Shown piece after piece: positions 55,147-63,157 of a stretch of DNA of 64,000 bases. Under the pieces are notes generated by a model. That model did no database searches and was not told the DNA's origin. It saw only the letters and a program-made list of their open reading frames with translations. How positions within the stretch are numbered: the first letter of the stretch is position 1; each line of letters opens with the position of its first letter. This DNA is from HXMU1420-13 sp965601825 (GTDB lineage: Bacteria > Bacteroidota > Rhodothermia > Balneolales > Balneolaceae). Both the position numbers and the translations under genes were made by a program. The stretch lies in contig OZ271839.1 of assembly GCA_965601825.1 (NCBI GenBank), positions 2,914,001 through 2,978,000 of the forward strand, in the 5' to 3' direction.

Positions 55147-55668
55147 ATGAGAAAACTAACACAACATTTAGTGCTTTTAATACTTCTGACATTCAATTTT
55201 GAAATTTTACATGCACAGGAATTTAAAATCGTCACGATATCGTGGGAGAAACCAGAATTTCTTGTATTTGGAAGTGATATAAATGAACTCAAAGCTATCT
55301 TAATTGATAAAGGTTATCAGGTAACCGAAAGGAACATCACTCCCATTGAACTGCCTACAGCGAGAGAATCTCAAATCCAATTAGATGTAGAAGGAATTAT
55401 TTTCGGTGGTAAAGAACGTTTTGTTGAACTGATCTTCGCAGATGGAATTTTAGATATGATGTGGATTCTAACAGAAGCCGAAGAGGAAGAATTTATCAAA
55501 ACTCGTATGCAAAAGGATTTCGGTGAACCTTCTCACATTGTTCCAGGTGCATGGTTCTACATCGACCAGAAGACTGCACTTCGTACAGAACCTCACGAAG
55601 TACTATTTATATCAGATCGTTTAGTAGAACCATATCGACAATGGCTTGAGTCGATGAGACGGAATTAA
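55147..55668 (+). CDS. Exported protein of unknown function
   Basis: A 173-residue protein. The ATG at 55147 gives a signal peptide (MRKLTQHLVLLILLTFNF, cleaved after HAQ), while an earlier frame start at 55066 would put 27 charged residues ahead of it. The mature part alternates strands and acidic helices (LVFGSDINELKAILIDKGYQ, VEGIIFGGKERFVELIFADG, DGILDMMWILTEAEEEEFIK) ending in YRQWLESMRRN. I do not recognise a family. It is 22 bases upstream of the amidohydrolase in the same direction and probably co-transcribed. Confidence 0.65.
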   Translation: MRKLTQHLVLLILLTFNFEILHAQEFKIVTISWEKPEFLVFGSDINELKAILIDKGYQVTERNITPIELPTARESQIQLDVEGIIFGGKERFVELIFADGILDMMWILTEAEEEEFIKTRMQKDFGEPSHIVPGAWFYIDQKTALRTEPHEVLFISDRLVEPYRQWLESMRRN

Positions 55669-55690
55669 TATCAAATCAACTAAAGAGCCC

Positions 55691-57118
55691 ATGATCAAAA
55701 AAATACTCAGGCTATTTTTAATAGGAATTGGAAGTATCCTATTAGTGCTTATAGTTTTTCTAACCAGTGTAATAATCTATTCGAGAGGTTACTCCCCTGA
55801 TTTAGAGCAATTCGGAACCCAGAGTAAAGAACTTTACTTCATAAATGCCAATGTGGTTGATATAGTCAATAATGAGGTATTTGAAAATCAAACAGTAGAA
55901 ATACGTGACGGGATCATTTATTCCATTTCAGATGATATCCCAAATATACCTGAGAATATTCCGGTAATTGACCTAAAGGGGATATATCTAATGCATAGTC
56001 TTGCTGACATGCACACACATGTTTTTGACAGATCGGACTTGATGCTAAATCTGTCCTATGGAGTTACTTTTGTTAGGAATATGATGGGAAATCCACATCA
56101 TCTAACATGGAGAGATGAGGTTAATAGTGGATTATTAACAGGGAGTATAATGCAAACTGCTTCTCCTACCATGAATGGTGTTAATGGTGCCGGGCCAATG
56201 CATGTAAAAATTGAAAGTATTGAACATGCAGAAAATGCTGTATTGACTTACATAGATCAAGGTTATGACTTCCTTAAGTTATATGATGGAATTGACTCGA
56301 CATCACTATATCGAATTATTGAAATAGCAGATTCGCTAAATGTTGAATATGCGGGTCACCCACCAAGATCTATTTCAAATGAATCCATCTATGCCTTGAA
56401 TTACTCCTCTCTTGAACATGTAGAAGAACTCTTTCAGGGAATGCTGAAATTTAAATATGATAGTCTCAAAGCTGACAGCATCATCTATAATTTGAAATCC
56501 AATGACATTCCAATTTGTATTACGCTTTCGGCCTATAATCATATTTACGAAACAGTGAAAGATGGGCATGGTTTTTTGAATACACTTCCCATTGAAGAAG
56601 TAAATCCTGTACTCAGGTTTATTGGTACTAAAAGTTTATCAGGTTGGGTTGAAACTTCTCAGAGAACATATGATTGGACTTTAAAGAAGTATGCATTTAT
56701 GGAAGAGTTGGTAAGGAAATTATATGAAAACGACTCACCTACTTTACTTGGCACGGATACAGGTCCCAATTTGACTGTTCATGGATGGAGCATTCACCGA
56801 GAAATGAAACTATTATCTGATATTGGGATTAGTAATCAGGATATACTTTTATCGGGCACCTATAATGCTGCAAAACTTATTGATGATGCATCTTTTCCGG
56901 GAATAATTGCCCCTGACCTTAACGCTAATTTCATCGTTTCTAACGAAAATCCACTTAAGAATCTGGAGAGCTTAAAGAAGCCTGAATACATTTATTTTGA
57001 AAGTATTTTATTTGACCGGGATGAAATCGAACAACTTCATGCTTTCGCTGTCGACAATTTCTCACCATGGTACGTGACTTTTGGGATGCTAATCGATCAG
57101 GTTATTAAGAATATCTAG
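55691..57118 (+). CDS. Membrane-anchored amidohydrolase (imidazolonepropionase-like)
   Basis: A 475-residue protein with an N-terminal transmembrane anchor or signal (about 8-30). The metal-dependent hydrolase barrel carries D106-M-H108-T-H110-V (two metal ligands on strand 1), and a late LLGTDTGPNLTVHG metal/strand-8 Asp. The small N-terminal beta-sandwich (about 48-95, LYFINANVVDIVNNEVFENQ) is typical of the amidohydrolase superfamily. The substrate is unknown; imidazolonepropionase or prolidase-like are the closest guesses. The last 39 bases recur at 58426-58464. Confidence 0.78.
   Translation: MIKKILRLFLIGIGSILLVLIVFLTSVIIYSRGYSPDLEQFGTQSKELYFINANVVDIVNNEVFENQTVEIRDGIIYSISDDIPNIPENIPVIDLKGIYLMHSLADMHTHVFDRSDLMLNLSYGVTFVRNMMGNPHHLTWRDEVNSGLLTGSIMQTASPTMNGVNGAGPMHVKIESIEHAENAVLTYIDQGYDFLKLYDGIDSTSLYRIIEIADSLNVEYAGHPPRSISNESIYALNYSSLEHVEELFQGMLKFKYDSLKADSIIYNLKSNDIPICITLSAYNHIYETVKDGHGFLNTLPIEEVNPVLRFIGTKSLSGWVETSQRTYDWTLKKYAFMEELVRKLYENDSPTLLGTDTGPNLTVHGWSIHREMKLLSDIGISNQDILLSGTYNAAKLIDDASFPGIIAPDLNANFIVSNENPLKNLESLKKPEYIYFESILFDRDEIEQLHAFAVDNFSPWYVTFGMLIDQVIKNI
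57074..57112 (+). repeat. 39-bp direct repeat, 3' end of amidohydrolase
   Basis: This is identical to 58426-58464. It starts in the last codons (VTFGMLIDQVIKN) and stops just before the end codon. Confidence 0.9.
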
Positions 57119-57174
57119 ACAATGACTTGAAATAGCTTAATACAAACATTCCAAGTAAATGGTAGAAAAGACTT

Positions 57175-58314
57175 CTATCTATTGTAAATAGCCAATTTGT
57201 TCATCATGCCGGTAAAATCAGGGCGTAGTGAAACGATATAGTCTTCATGTATATCTACAAGAGGAAATGGTTTAGATATAAAAGCATCAGTTTTGTTTCC
57301 TTCATTATGAACAATAACTGTAATCTGTCTACTTTTATTAAAAAGCCTTTCAAAACCTACATTTTTATCGTCTCCTGGTGACCTTAAGTATTGGATGTAT
57401 AAATCTCCATTTGAGTCTTCTTTAAAGCTAACCAGATAATCTGATTCCTCGTTATTTGAAAAGGTGAGCCCATGTCGATCATCATTCCACTGCTGTATAA
57501 CTTTTGTAGGTTTTAAGTCGGCTATTTTTTTGGTCCAAAGATTATTTCCATTCAAATCAAATTTCGTTAACAATGGAAATCTATTGTTTAAGTATACAAT
57601 TTCACTGTTAATTGAGCTACAAACAAGGCTCCCACTTGATAACCTTTTCTGAATCCATGGGTCATTGGAAGGATATAATTCACCAAAAGAACTTAAATAT
57701 TCCAATTCACCGTTTTTATAATTATATGCGTGAATAAGCTTCTCTCCTCCGCTAGGATCTTCTCTATAGATACCATGAACATATAAAATATCACCAATGT
57801 TGCATATATCCTGTGGTGGAAAGCCAAGAACAATTGATGCTTTATGTTGGAATGATTTCAAGTCAAAAACCTCAAGCTTGAAATAACTATCGCCGATTAT
57901 TAAATCATCACCAATGATTTCGAAGAAGGTTGGGTCATTTAATTCACTATGTTCAATCCCAGAATTTGCCATAGAGGTGACATAAGTGCCTGACATATCA
58001 TAGATATGGACTTGATTAAATTTATCATCCAATAGAACAATTTGTTCATTGTTATAAATTTTGACTTGTTTAACCTTTACAAACGTTTCATAAGGCTGAC
58101 CACTAGCTTTACCTATTTCCTTAATTAACTCAATGTCAAAAATATCATCGGAGTCTATGTTACTTGCAGTATCTATTGATACAATAGCATCTAATTGGGC
58201 ATAGTTAAGTAACTCATTATCATATGGGTGTATAATGTCTGATGAATCTACTCTTAATTCCTGTTTTGTGCAGGATATACAGACGAGGAGTATGAATGGG
58301 ATAATTTTATACAT
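57175..58314 (-). CDS. 6-bladed beta-propeller lipoprotein
   Basis: A 379-residue lipoprotein (signal ending ILLVCISC). Repeats of about 45 residues (IYNNEQIVLLDDKFNQVHIY, FFEIIGDDLIIGDSYFKLEV, CNIGDILYVHGIYRE) suggest a 6-bladed propeller, a common Bacteroidota family (6-bladed beta-propeller / NHL-like). The function is unknown. It is transcribed against its neighbours, between two copies of a 39-base repeat; the whole segment 57113-58425 may be an insertion into a duplicated gene. Confidence 0.72.
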   Translation of the reverse strand: MYKIIPFILLVCISCTKQELRVDSSDIIHPYDNELLNYAQLDAIVSIDTASNIDSDDIFDIELIKEIGKASGQPYETFVKVKQVKIYNNEQIVLLDDKFNQVHIYDMSGTYVTSMANSGIEHSELNDPTFFEIIGDDLIIGDSYFKLEVFDLKSFQHKASIVLGFPPQDICNIGDILYVHGIYREDPSGGEKLIHAYNYKNGELEYLSSFGELYPSNDPWIQKRLSSGSLVCSSINSEIVYLNNRFPLLTKFDLNGNNLWTKKIADLKPTKVIQQWNDDRHGLTFSNNEESDYLVSFKEDSNGDLYIQYLRSPGDDKNVGFERLFNKSRQITVIVHNEGNKTDAFISKPFPLVDIHEDYIVSLRPDFTGMMNKLAIYNR

Positions 58315-58425
58315 TACTACTAATCAATTATTTAAGACTAAATTATCATATAATAATCCCAAAGCAAATTATAAAAGCAATATACTCTACCTGATAAATT
58401 CTCTATCTCTTTTTCAATCTTAAAT

Positions 58426-58470
58426 GTGACTTTTGGGATGCTAATCGATCAGGTTATTAAGAATTATTGA
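58426..58470 (+). pseudogene. Remnant of a second amidohydrolase copy (3' tail only)
   Basis: An exact copy of the last 39 bases of the amidohydrolase, followed by TATTGA, giving VTFGMLIDQVIKNY and a stop in the same frame. No upstream coding sequence exists. It points to a duplicated gene of which only the tail survives. Confidence 0.6.
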
Positions 58471-58498
58471 CCATGAGCACTACTACGTTCATTAAGCT

Positions 58499-59050
58499 TT
58501 AATTCTTGCTCAGGTTCATTTCAAAAAATTGAAACCAATTATCATTTGAGAATGAAAATTCACCTACAGCATGCCACTCGTTAGTTTTTGAAAAATCTTC
58601 AGTAAATCGAACTGTGCCACCATTATCAGCTTTAAATTGCCATTGTATCTTATTTTCACCAATCAAATAAATAGTTGATTCAGTTTTACCTCCTGTTGTA
58701 GCAAAAGTAGTCATCAAAATGCTGCCTGATTCCATATCTCGGGAAATGAAACCAAAGGCATCATGAACTACTCGATCTGTAATTCCGGTTTCTTCTTTTG
58801 CTAGTCCAAGTCCTTCAATAACCAAAACCTGATTATTTACTTTCGGTTTGATGGATTCAGTTTGTGAAAACTCTTCCCTTTCCTGACCTCTCATGATCCA
58901 GCCATCCCCTTCCCAATCTCCTATCATAAAAGATAATTGTTCAATGGATTCAACGGTAACTGCTGTTTCAAATTCTATTTCAGATTGACTATATGCATTC
59001 GTAAACATGAATAGTAATAATAGGGTGTGTATGAAAACTCTCGATTTCAT
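58499..59050 (-). CDS. Exported DUF1579-like protein
   Basis: A 183-residue protein with a signal peptide (MKSRVFIHTLLLLFMFTNAYS). The mature part begins with a LSFMIGDWEGDGWIMRGQE segment and beta strands (QVLVIEGLGLA, DAFGFISRDMESGSILMTTF, STIYLIGENKIQWQFK). The G-DWEG motif and strand pattern resemble DUF1579/nitrobindin-like barrels that hold a lipid- or heme-like ligand. This is a weak family call. It stands alone on the minus strand between the remnant at 58426 and the decayed genes at 59125-59665. Confidence 0.6.
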   Translation of the reverse strand: MKSRVFIHTLLLLFMFTNAYSQSEIEFETAVTVESIEQLSFMIGDWEGDGWIMRGQEREEFSQTESIKPKVNNQVLVIEGLGLAKEETGITDRVVHDAFGFISRDMESGSILMTTFATTGGKTESTIYLIGENKIQWQFKADNGGTVRFTEDFSKTNEWHAVGEFSFSNDNWFQFFEMNLSKN

Positions 59051-59657
59051 GATGTAAATATTGATTTTTGATTGAAGTTATAGTTATAAAATTCACTCGG
59101 TTTCATATTCAAGATTAGTTGGTGCAATTTTCTTAATCAGAAGCCATGAAAGAGTAAGGCTGTACTGATAGTCCATCATATTTACGATTACAAAATCAAT
59201 GGGAAACAAATACTAGAAGGTTTGAGGAGCTCACTCATTGTACTAACGAGAAATACCATTGAAATTGATACTTCTATCAGTTTAATTCAGCCGATATCAA
59301 GAATCTTGCTTAAGATGAAATACAATGGAATAGCACTTAGAAAATTAAATTGCAGTCTTAGCAAACCCTTTGTAAGTAATTCATTACGAGTAATTTGCTG
59401 AGTTTCCATACCACGTTTATTCTGAGAGTAAGAAGATTTTGCAAATAGCCTGAAATCTACTTTTTAAGTGGTTAGTAAACCTTCTGAATGGTTATCCATT
59501 CTAAAACATCTACATAATTTCATCCTTTTATTGCTGATTGGAATACTACTTGGTTATTACAAGTAGTAATTGGTTAACAGTTGGGATCCATATTAGAATC
59601 TTTACCCTCGCTCATCTTGGTTTTTACAAAGCTAATAATTGTAGTAAGAATTACATT
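59051..59657. other. Degenerate intergenic region
   Basis: These 607 bases have no intact gene. They hold decayed copies of two genes found intact a few kilobases on, described separately. The remaining parts show nothing recognisable. Confidence 0.6.
59125..59375 (-). pseudogene. Decayed copy of the membrane protein gene at 60562-61104
   Basis: Base-by-base alignment to the intact gene holds over about 250 bases, for example CATATTTACGAYYRCAAAMTCAATSGGAAAC in the plus-strand reading of both (degenerate codes mark differences) and a common TTTGAGG...TCACTCAT stretch. Translation in the frame of TMSELLKPSSICFPLI shows the same order as TMSELPQTSWYLFPIE in the intact protein, then meets a stop (TAA), so the frame is broken. 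The N-terminal half of the gene is missing. Confidence 0.65.
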
Positions 59658-59665
59658 TTATTTGT
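59518..59665 (+). pseudogene. Decayed fragment of the membrane AraC gene at 62106-63143
   Basis: This aligns colinearly with about 62598-62745 of the intact gene, for example LESLP then LVFTKL-like codons against FESLPWFIFVFAEL, and TTACATTTTAT shared. In the aligned frame it reads WNTTWLLQVVIG, a TAA stop, then QLGSILESLPSLILVF, so it cannot be translated through. The rest, including the HTH, is gone. Its tail runs into the stop of the alpha/beta hydrolase gene. The order relative to the other pseudogene mirrors the intact block. Confidence 0.62.
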
Positions 59666-60560
59666 TGGAGTTAAAAAAATCAGACAATATTTGATTAGTA
59701 CGTTCTGGCTGCTCCATATTTGGTAAATGCCCTGCATTGCCGATTTGTTTGACCTTGGCATATAAAAGATTTTCTTCAAAGTACTTAGCATTCTCATGTA
59801 TATAACTATGATCCAATTCACCTACTATGATTAATGTTTCCACTTCTATTTGAGTGATAAAATTAATTGGGTTTGCTGTTTTTAGAGTAGTAGCTCGCAT
59901 AAATGACCGCGTTGAAATAAATGAACCCAATGATTCCGTCACATATTTATCTATAGTGTCAGGAAGTTGTCTATCACCTTTTCCTATCGCATTTAAGGAT
60001 TTCAATTGTCGCAACATTTCTTCCTCATCACCAAGTTGAATAGAATTTACATATTCACCCATTTGAGATAAAAAGAGTGGATTCTTTTCCTGTAGCCCTA
60101 TCAATCCGGGTGAAATCAGAACTAGTTTTTTAATCTTTTCCGGGTAATTGATTGTGAAATCAAGCGCTAACATTGAACCCAGAGAACAACCAACAAGATG
60201 GAACTGATCGACCTCATTGATTTGGTTTAAAACTTCGATCAGATCAAGAATATCATATTCAGAGTTTTCACTAAATGAAGAACCGCCATGTCCTCGAATG
60301 CTGTATGTGATGATATTGTACTCGGTTTTTAGATCATCGACCTGATCTTCCCACATATGAAGATTCAGACCTCCTGCATGTATGAATACAATGGTTTCTT
60401 CATGATTATTAAAACAAACCTGATACTCTATTTTGTTGCCGTTTTGAAGTTCAATCACCTCAATTGCACAGTCATTAAATTGATTCATACTTATTAAAGT
60501 TACACACCATAATAATTGGGAAAATCCCATTAACTGGTATTTACGCTTTTTTATCTCCAT
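59658..60560 (-). CDS. Alpha/beta hydrolase
   Basis: A 300-residue protein with a hydrophobic N-terminal segment (about 8-27) that could be a signal or anchor. The fold marks are the strand ETIVFIHAGGLNLHMWEDQV with the HxGG oxyanion region, SIRGHGGSS, the nucleophile elbow G-C-S126-L-G-S and the late IVGELDHSYIHE (acid) and GNAGHLPNMEQP (His) segments. It resembles the AB-hydrolase 1 family (meta-cleavage hydrolases, haloperoxidase-type esterases). The substrate is unknown. Its stop is 1 base before the end of the next minus-strand gene, so co-transcription with the 180-residue membrane gene is likely. Confidence 0.8.
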   Translation of the reverse strand: MEIKKRKYQLMGFSQLLWCVTLISMNQFNDCAIEVIELQNGNKIEYQVCFNNHEETIVFIHAGGLNLHMWEDQVDDLKTEYNIITYSIRGHGGSSFSENSEYDILDLIEVLNQINEVDQFHLVGCSLGSMLALDFTINYPEKIKKLVLISPGLIGLQEKNPLFLSQMGEYVNSIQLGDEEEMLRQLKSLNAIGKGDRQLPDTIDKYVTESLGSFISTRSFMRATTLKTANPINFITQIEVETLIIVGELDHSYIHENAKYFEENLLYAKVKQIGNAGHLPNMEQPERTNQILSDFFNSNK

Positions 60561-60561
60561 T

Positions 60562-61104
60562 TCACGTTGAAATTGTAAGCCCGATCTTCTTGATCAGTAG
60601 CCCGGCAAGAATTAGACTAATCAGATAATCCAACATATTTACGACCGCAAACTCAATCGGAAACAGATACCATGAAGTTTGAGGGAGTTCACTCATAGTA
60701 CCAATTAGAAGACTCAACACAACAGATACTTTAAGTATGCCTGAAGTACTGATATCTGACATTTTACTTAATAGAAGAAAGAGTAGTGTTGCACTGAGCA
60801 AATTGAATAATAAACTCTTTATAAAATCAATTGGATTAAAAGCAGATGTGCCCTCGGGATAGTATACCATCAGTGGTATTCTTGGACCTACTTCAATTTT
60901 TTGAGTTAGATTTGGATCATCTAATCCCGGATAATGATAAACGCCTCTATCAGAAGGAAGTCCTTCATTTAAAATTACTTCAACCGCTGAATCCGGAATT
61001 GTATGTAACATTGAACTGTGGAATGGCAGAACCATCCAGGATACGGCATTCCAAATAAAGATTGTTATTCCTGAGACTAGTATTGCAAGGACTTTTCTTT
61101 TCAT
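60562..61104 (-). CDS. Small membrane protein of unknown function
   Basis: A 180-residue protein with four hydrophobic segments (about 5-25, 95-112, 120-140 and 150-172) and a polar periplasmic or cytosolic loop (about 28-90, EGLPSDRGVYHYPGLDDPNL). The final helices SLLIGTMSELPQTSWYLFPI and LISLILAGLLIKKIGL are the part preserved in the decayed copy at 59125-59375. I do not recognise a family. It is 46 bases downstream of the CPBP gene and 1 base from the alpha/beta hydrolase gene, so the three probably form one operon. Confidence 0.7.
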   Translation of the reverse strand: MKRKVLAILVSGITIFIWNAVSWMVLPFHSSMLHTIPDSAVEVILNEGLPSDRGVYHYPGLDDPNLTQKIEVGPRIPLMVYYPEGTSAFNPIDFIKSLLFNLLSATLLFLLLSKMSDISTSGILKVSVVLSLLIGTMSELPQTSWYLFPIEFAVVNMLDYLISLILAGLLIKKIGLTIST

Positions 61105-61150
61105 GAACTGATTTATTCTGATGTGTTAAACTTCATACTCATTTAGGGCC

Positions 61151-62008
61151 TTAGAATACATTGCTGATACCCCATAAATTTGTCCCGTGGATGAGTACTG
61201 CAGGTATGATAGATCGATACCGCTCATTTAAATATCCCCAAAGCAATCCAATAGGCAGTATTCCAATTGCTCCTATAAATGCTGAGTTGAAATCGCCTAT
61301 TCTGAATACAAAAATCGGAATATGTAACAGAGCCCAGATTAAAGAGACCAAAAACCAGGCAATACTTTTACTCTTTAGTACACTACCTAGTCTCGATTGG
61401 AATAATGTTCGCGTTATTTCCTCCGGAATAGCAGCGGTAAGAAAGCCGAACGTTATAAAAGACATAAAACCATGATCTTCTAGTGCACTTTTAAATAGAA
61501 AACCTTCAGGGAAGATGAGATAACTAATACCACCAATCATAACAATAAGTGGTAAAGCTACGAACCAGTTTTTCAACGATGTAAAACCCAATTCTCTTAG
61601 ACCATATTTTTTTAACCCAATGAAGTAAATCAGGAAAAAAACAGGAAAAACGAAAAGTAGTCTTAGAATCAATGTTATAATTCTAAAAATTGGACTCGCT
61701 TGCTGCTGATCAACAATCAGAAACGCAACAATCAGCAATATAGCTACAATAACCTGCGTGGCGATAATCACCCATAATTCATTTCTCGGTTCTTTCATTT
61801 TCCATGGCTCGTACTGGGCATTTCTTGTGAAGTAAATCCACTCGGAGATCAGAAAGCAACCAACCATAGTACCTAGATACACGAATACTTTGGCTAAACT
61901 TTCCTCGAAAACCCCAATGATTATTAATACAATTGATGTTATCCCTGCGAAATAAAAAGCTTGACTGTGTTTGTCACTCAGGCTTAAAATATGACGAGTA
62001 TAATTCAT
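61151..62008 (-). CDS. CPBP-family intramembrane metalloprotease
   Basis: A 285-residue inner-membrane protein with about eight helices. The active motifs are E196-E197-ITRTL (EExxR/EExxx form), H229 in LLHIPIF and H274 in LIHGTNLW, the three conserved parts of CAAX-protease/bacteriocin-processing (CPBP) enzymes. It could process prenylated or secreted peptides, or serve in self-immunity; no peptide gene is visible next to it. It is transcribed from the same divergent region as the membrane AraC gene and is absent from the decayed copy of this block, so it may have been lost there. Confidence 0.8.
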   Translation of the reverse strand: MNYTRHILSLSDKHSQAFYFAGITSIVLIIIGVFEESLAKVFVYLGTMVGCFLISEWIYFTRNAQYEPWKMKEPRNELWVIIATQVIVAILLIVAFLIVDQQQASPIFRIITLILRLLFVFPVFFLIYFIGLKKYGLRELGFTSLKNWFVALPLIVMIGGISYLIFPEGFLFKSALEDHGFMSFITFGFLTAAIPEEITRTLFQSRLGSVLKSKSIAWFLVSLIWALLHIPIFVFRIGDFNSAFIGAIGILPIGLLWGYLNERYRSIIPAVLIHGTNLWGISNVF

Positions 62009-62105
62009 AGTTTATATGAGATTAACTTTCGAATTCACTCAAAACATATTCATATACAAACGCATTAAGGTTCTGAAAAAAAAATCAGAACGAAATAAAA
62101 ACTAG

Positions 62106-63143
62106 ATGGTCGACTTCTTCTGGCTTAAAAGCTTTACAGAAATTGTACAGTTATTCCTTTCTGTACTCTTCTTGATCTATATTCAGATTAAATACAGCCG
62201 AAAATCGAATTCACTGATCTGGTTATCCACCTTCTTTTACATAAAAATTATTGGTGATATCCACGGGGTTGTTAATTTTACAGATTGGATTTCCTCATTG
62301 ATAGCTACTCCTTTAATGAAGTTCTATTTCATTTCTATGGCTACCATAGAACTAAGTATGCTAATCAGTTTATTTTTCTATGCTAAAGCATTAAACGGAA
62401 TTGAGACCACTTTAAAACAAGGCGCCTTATATGTAACCTTGTCTTTATTGTTAATCCCGATCAATTATTTGATAGTGGATGAATCAGGTGAATCGGTGAA
62501 TATCATTTTTATTCTAGTCCGGTTATCGTGGATTAGTCTACTCGGTTATTCTCTTATCGTTTTGGTAGAAGAAAAAAACCTTAAGGTTTTCAGCATCTTT
62601 GCATTGACATGGAATTTGTTATGGTTATCCCAAGTACTACTTGGTCGACAATTAGGATTGATATTTGAATCCTTACCCTGGTTTATCTTCGTTTTTGCAG
62701 AACTAATTTTTGTAGTTGGTATTACATTTTATTTAATCAAAGCCATCACCTCGCCAAAAATTCTTTTATATGAAGATTCTTCAAATCTTTTTCCTAAACG
62801 AGTGGAAGAGATAATCGAAGCCAATCTCAAAAAAGTAATGTTGACAGAGAAATTGTATCTGGATCCTGAATTAACAATCTCAAAACTTGCTACCGCTATT
62901 AATATTCCACAATCAGATGTATCAAATTATTTGAATAAAGTGATCCGGAAGAATTTTAACCAATTTCTGAATGAATATAGAATAGAGGAGTCTAAGCTCA
63001 GACTAATTAATGCGGAGTTCAATAATAATACCATTGAACAGATTATGTATGATTCAGGTTTTAGTTCAAAATCAGTATTTAATACTGCATTTAAGGCGAA
63101 TACCGGTGTCACACCATCAAAATTTCGAAAGATGAATCAGTAG
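62106..63143 (+). CDS. Membrane-embedded AraC-family regulator
   Basis: A 345-residue protein with an N-terminal seven-helix-like membrane part (about 10-215, for example IVQLFLSVLFLIYIQIKYS) and a C-terminal AraC HTH (about 235-345, ISKLATAINIPQSDVSNYLN, FNQFLNEYRIEESKLRLINA, GFSSKSVFNTAFKANTGVTP). It is divergent from the CPBP/membrane/alpha-beta-hydrolase operon by 97 bases and may control it. It is similar in layout to the gene at 53964-55040, and a broken third copy lies at 59518-59665. Confidence 0.82.
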   Translation: MVDFFWLKSFTEIVQLFLSVLFLIYIQIKYSRKSNSLIWLSTFFYIKIIGDIHGVVNFTDWISSLIATPLMKFYFISMATIELSMLISLFFYAKALNGIETTLKQGALYVTLSLLLIPINYLIVDESGESVNIIFILVRLSWISLLGYSLIVLVEEKNLKVFSIFALTWNLLWLSQVLLGRQLGLIFESLPWFIFVFAELIFVVGITFYLIKAITSPKILLYEDSSNLFPKRVEEIIEANLKKVMLTEKLYLDPELTISKLATAINIPQSDVSNYLNKVIRKNFNQFLNEYRIEESKLRLINAEFNNNTIEQIMYDSGFSSKSVFNTAFKANTGVTPSKFRKMNQ

Positions 63144-63157
63144 CAGTCAGGTTATAA

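Noticed and set aside
57074..57112. 39-base repeat as a phage or element attachment site
   Set aside because: There is no integrase and no tRNA, and the repeat coincides with the coding tail of a gene, so a leftover of duplication is simpler.
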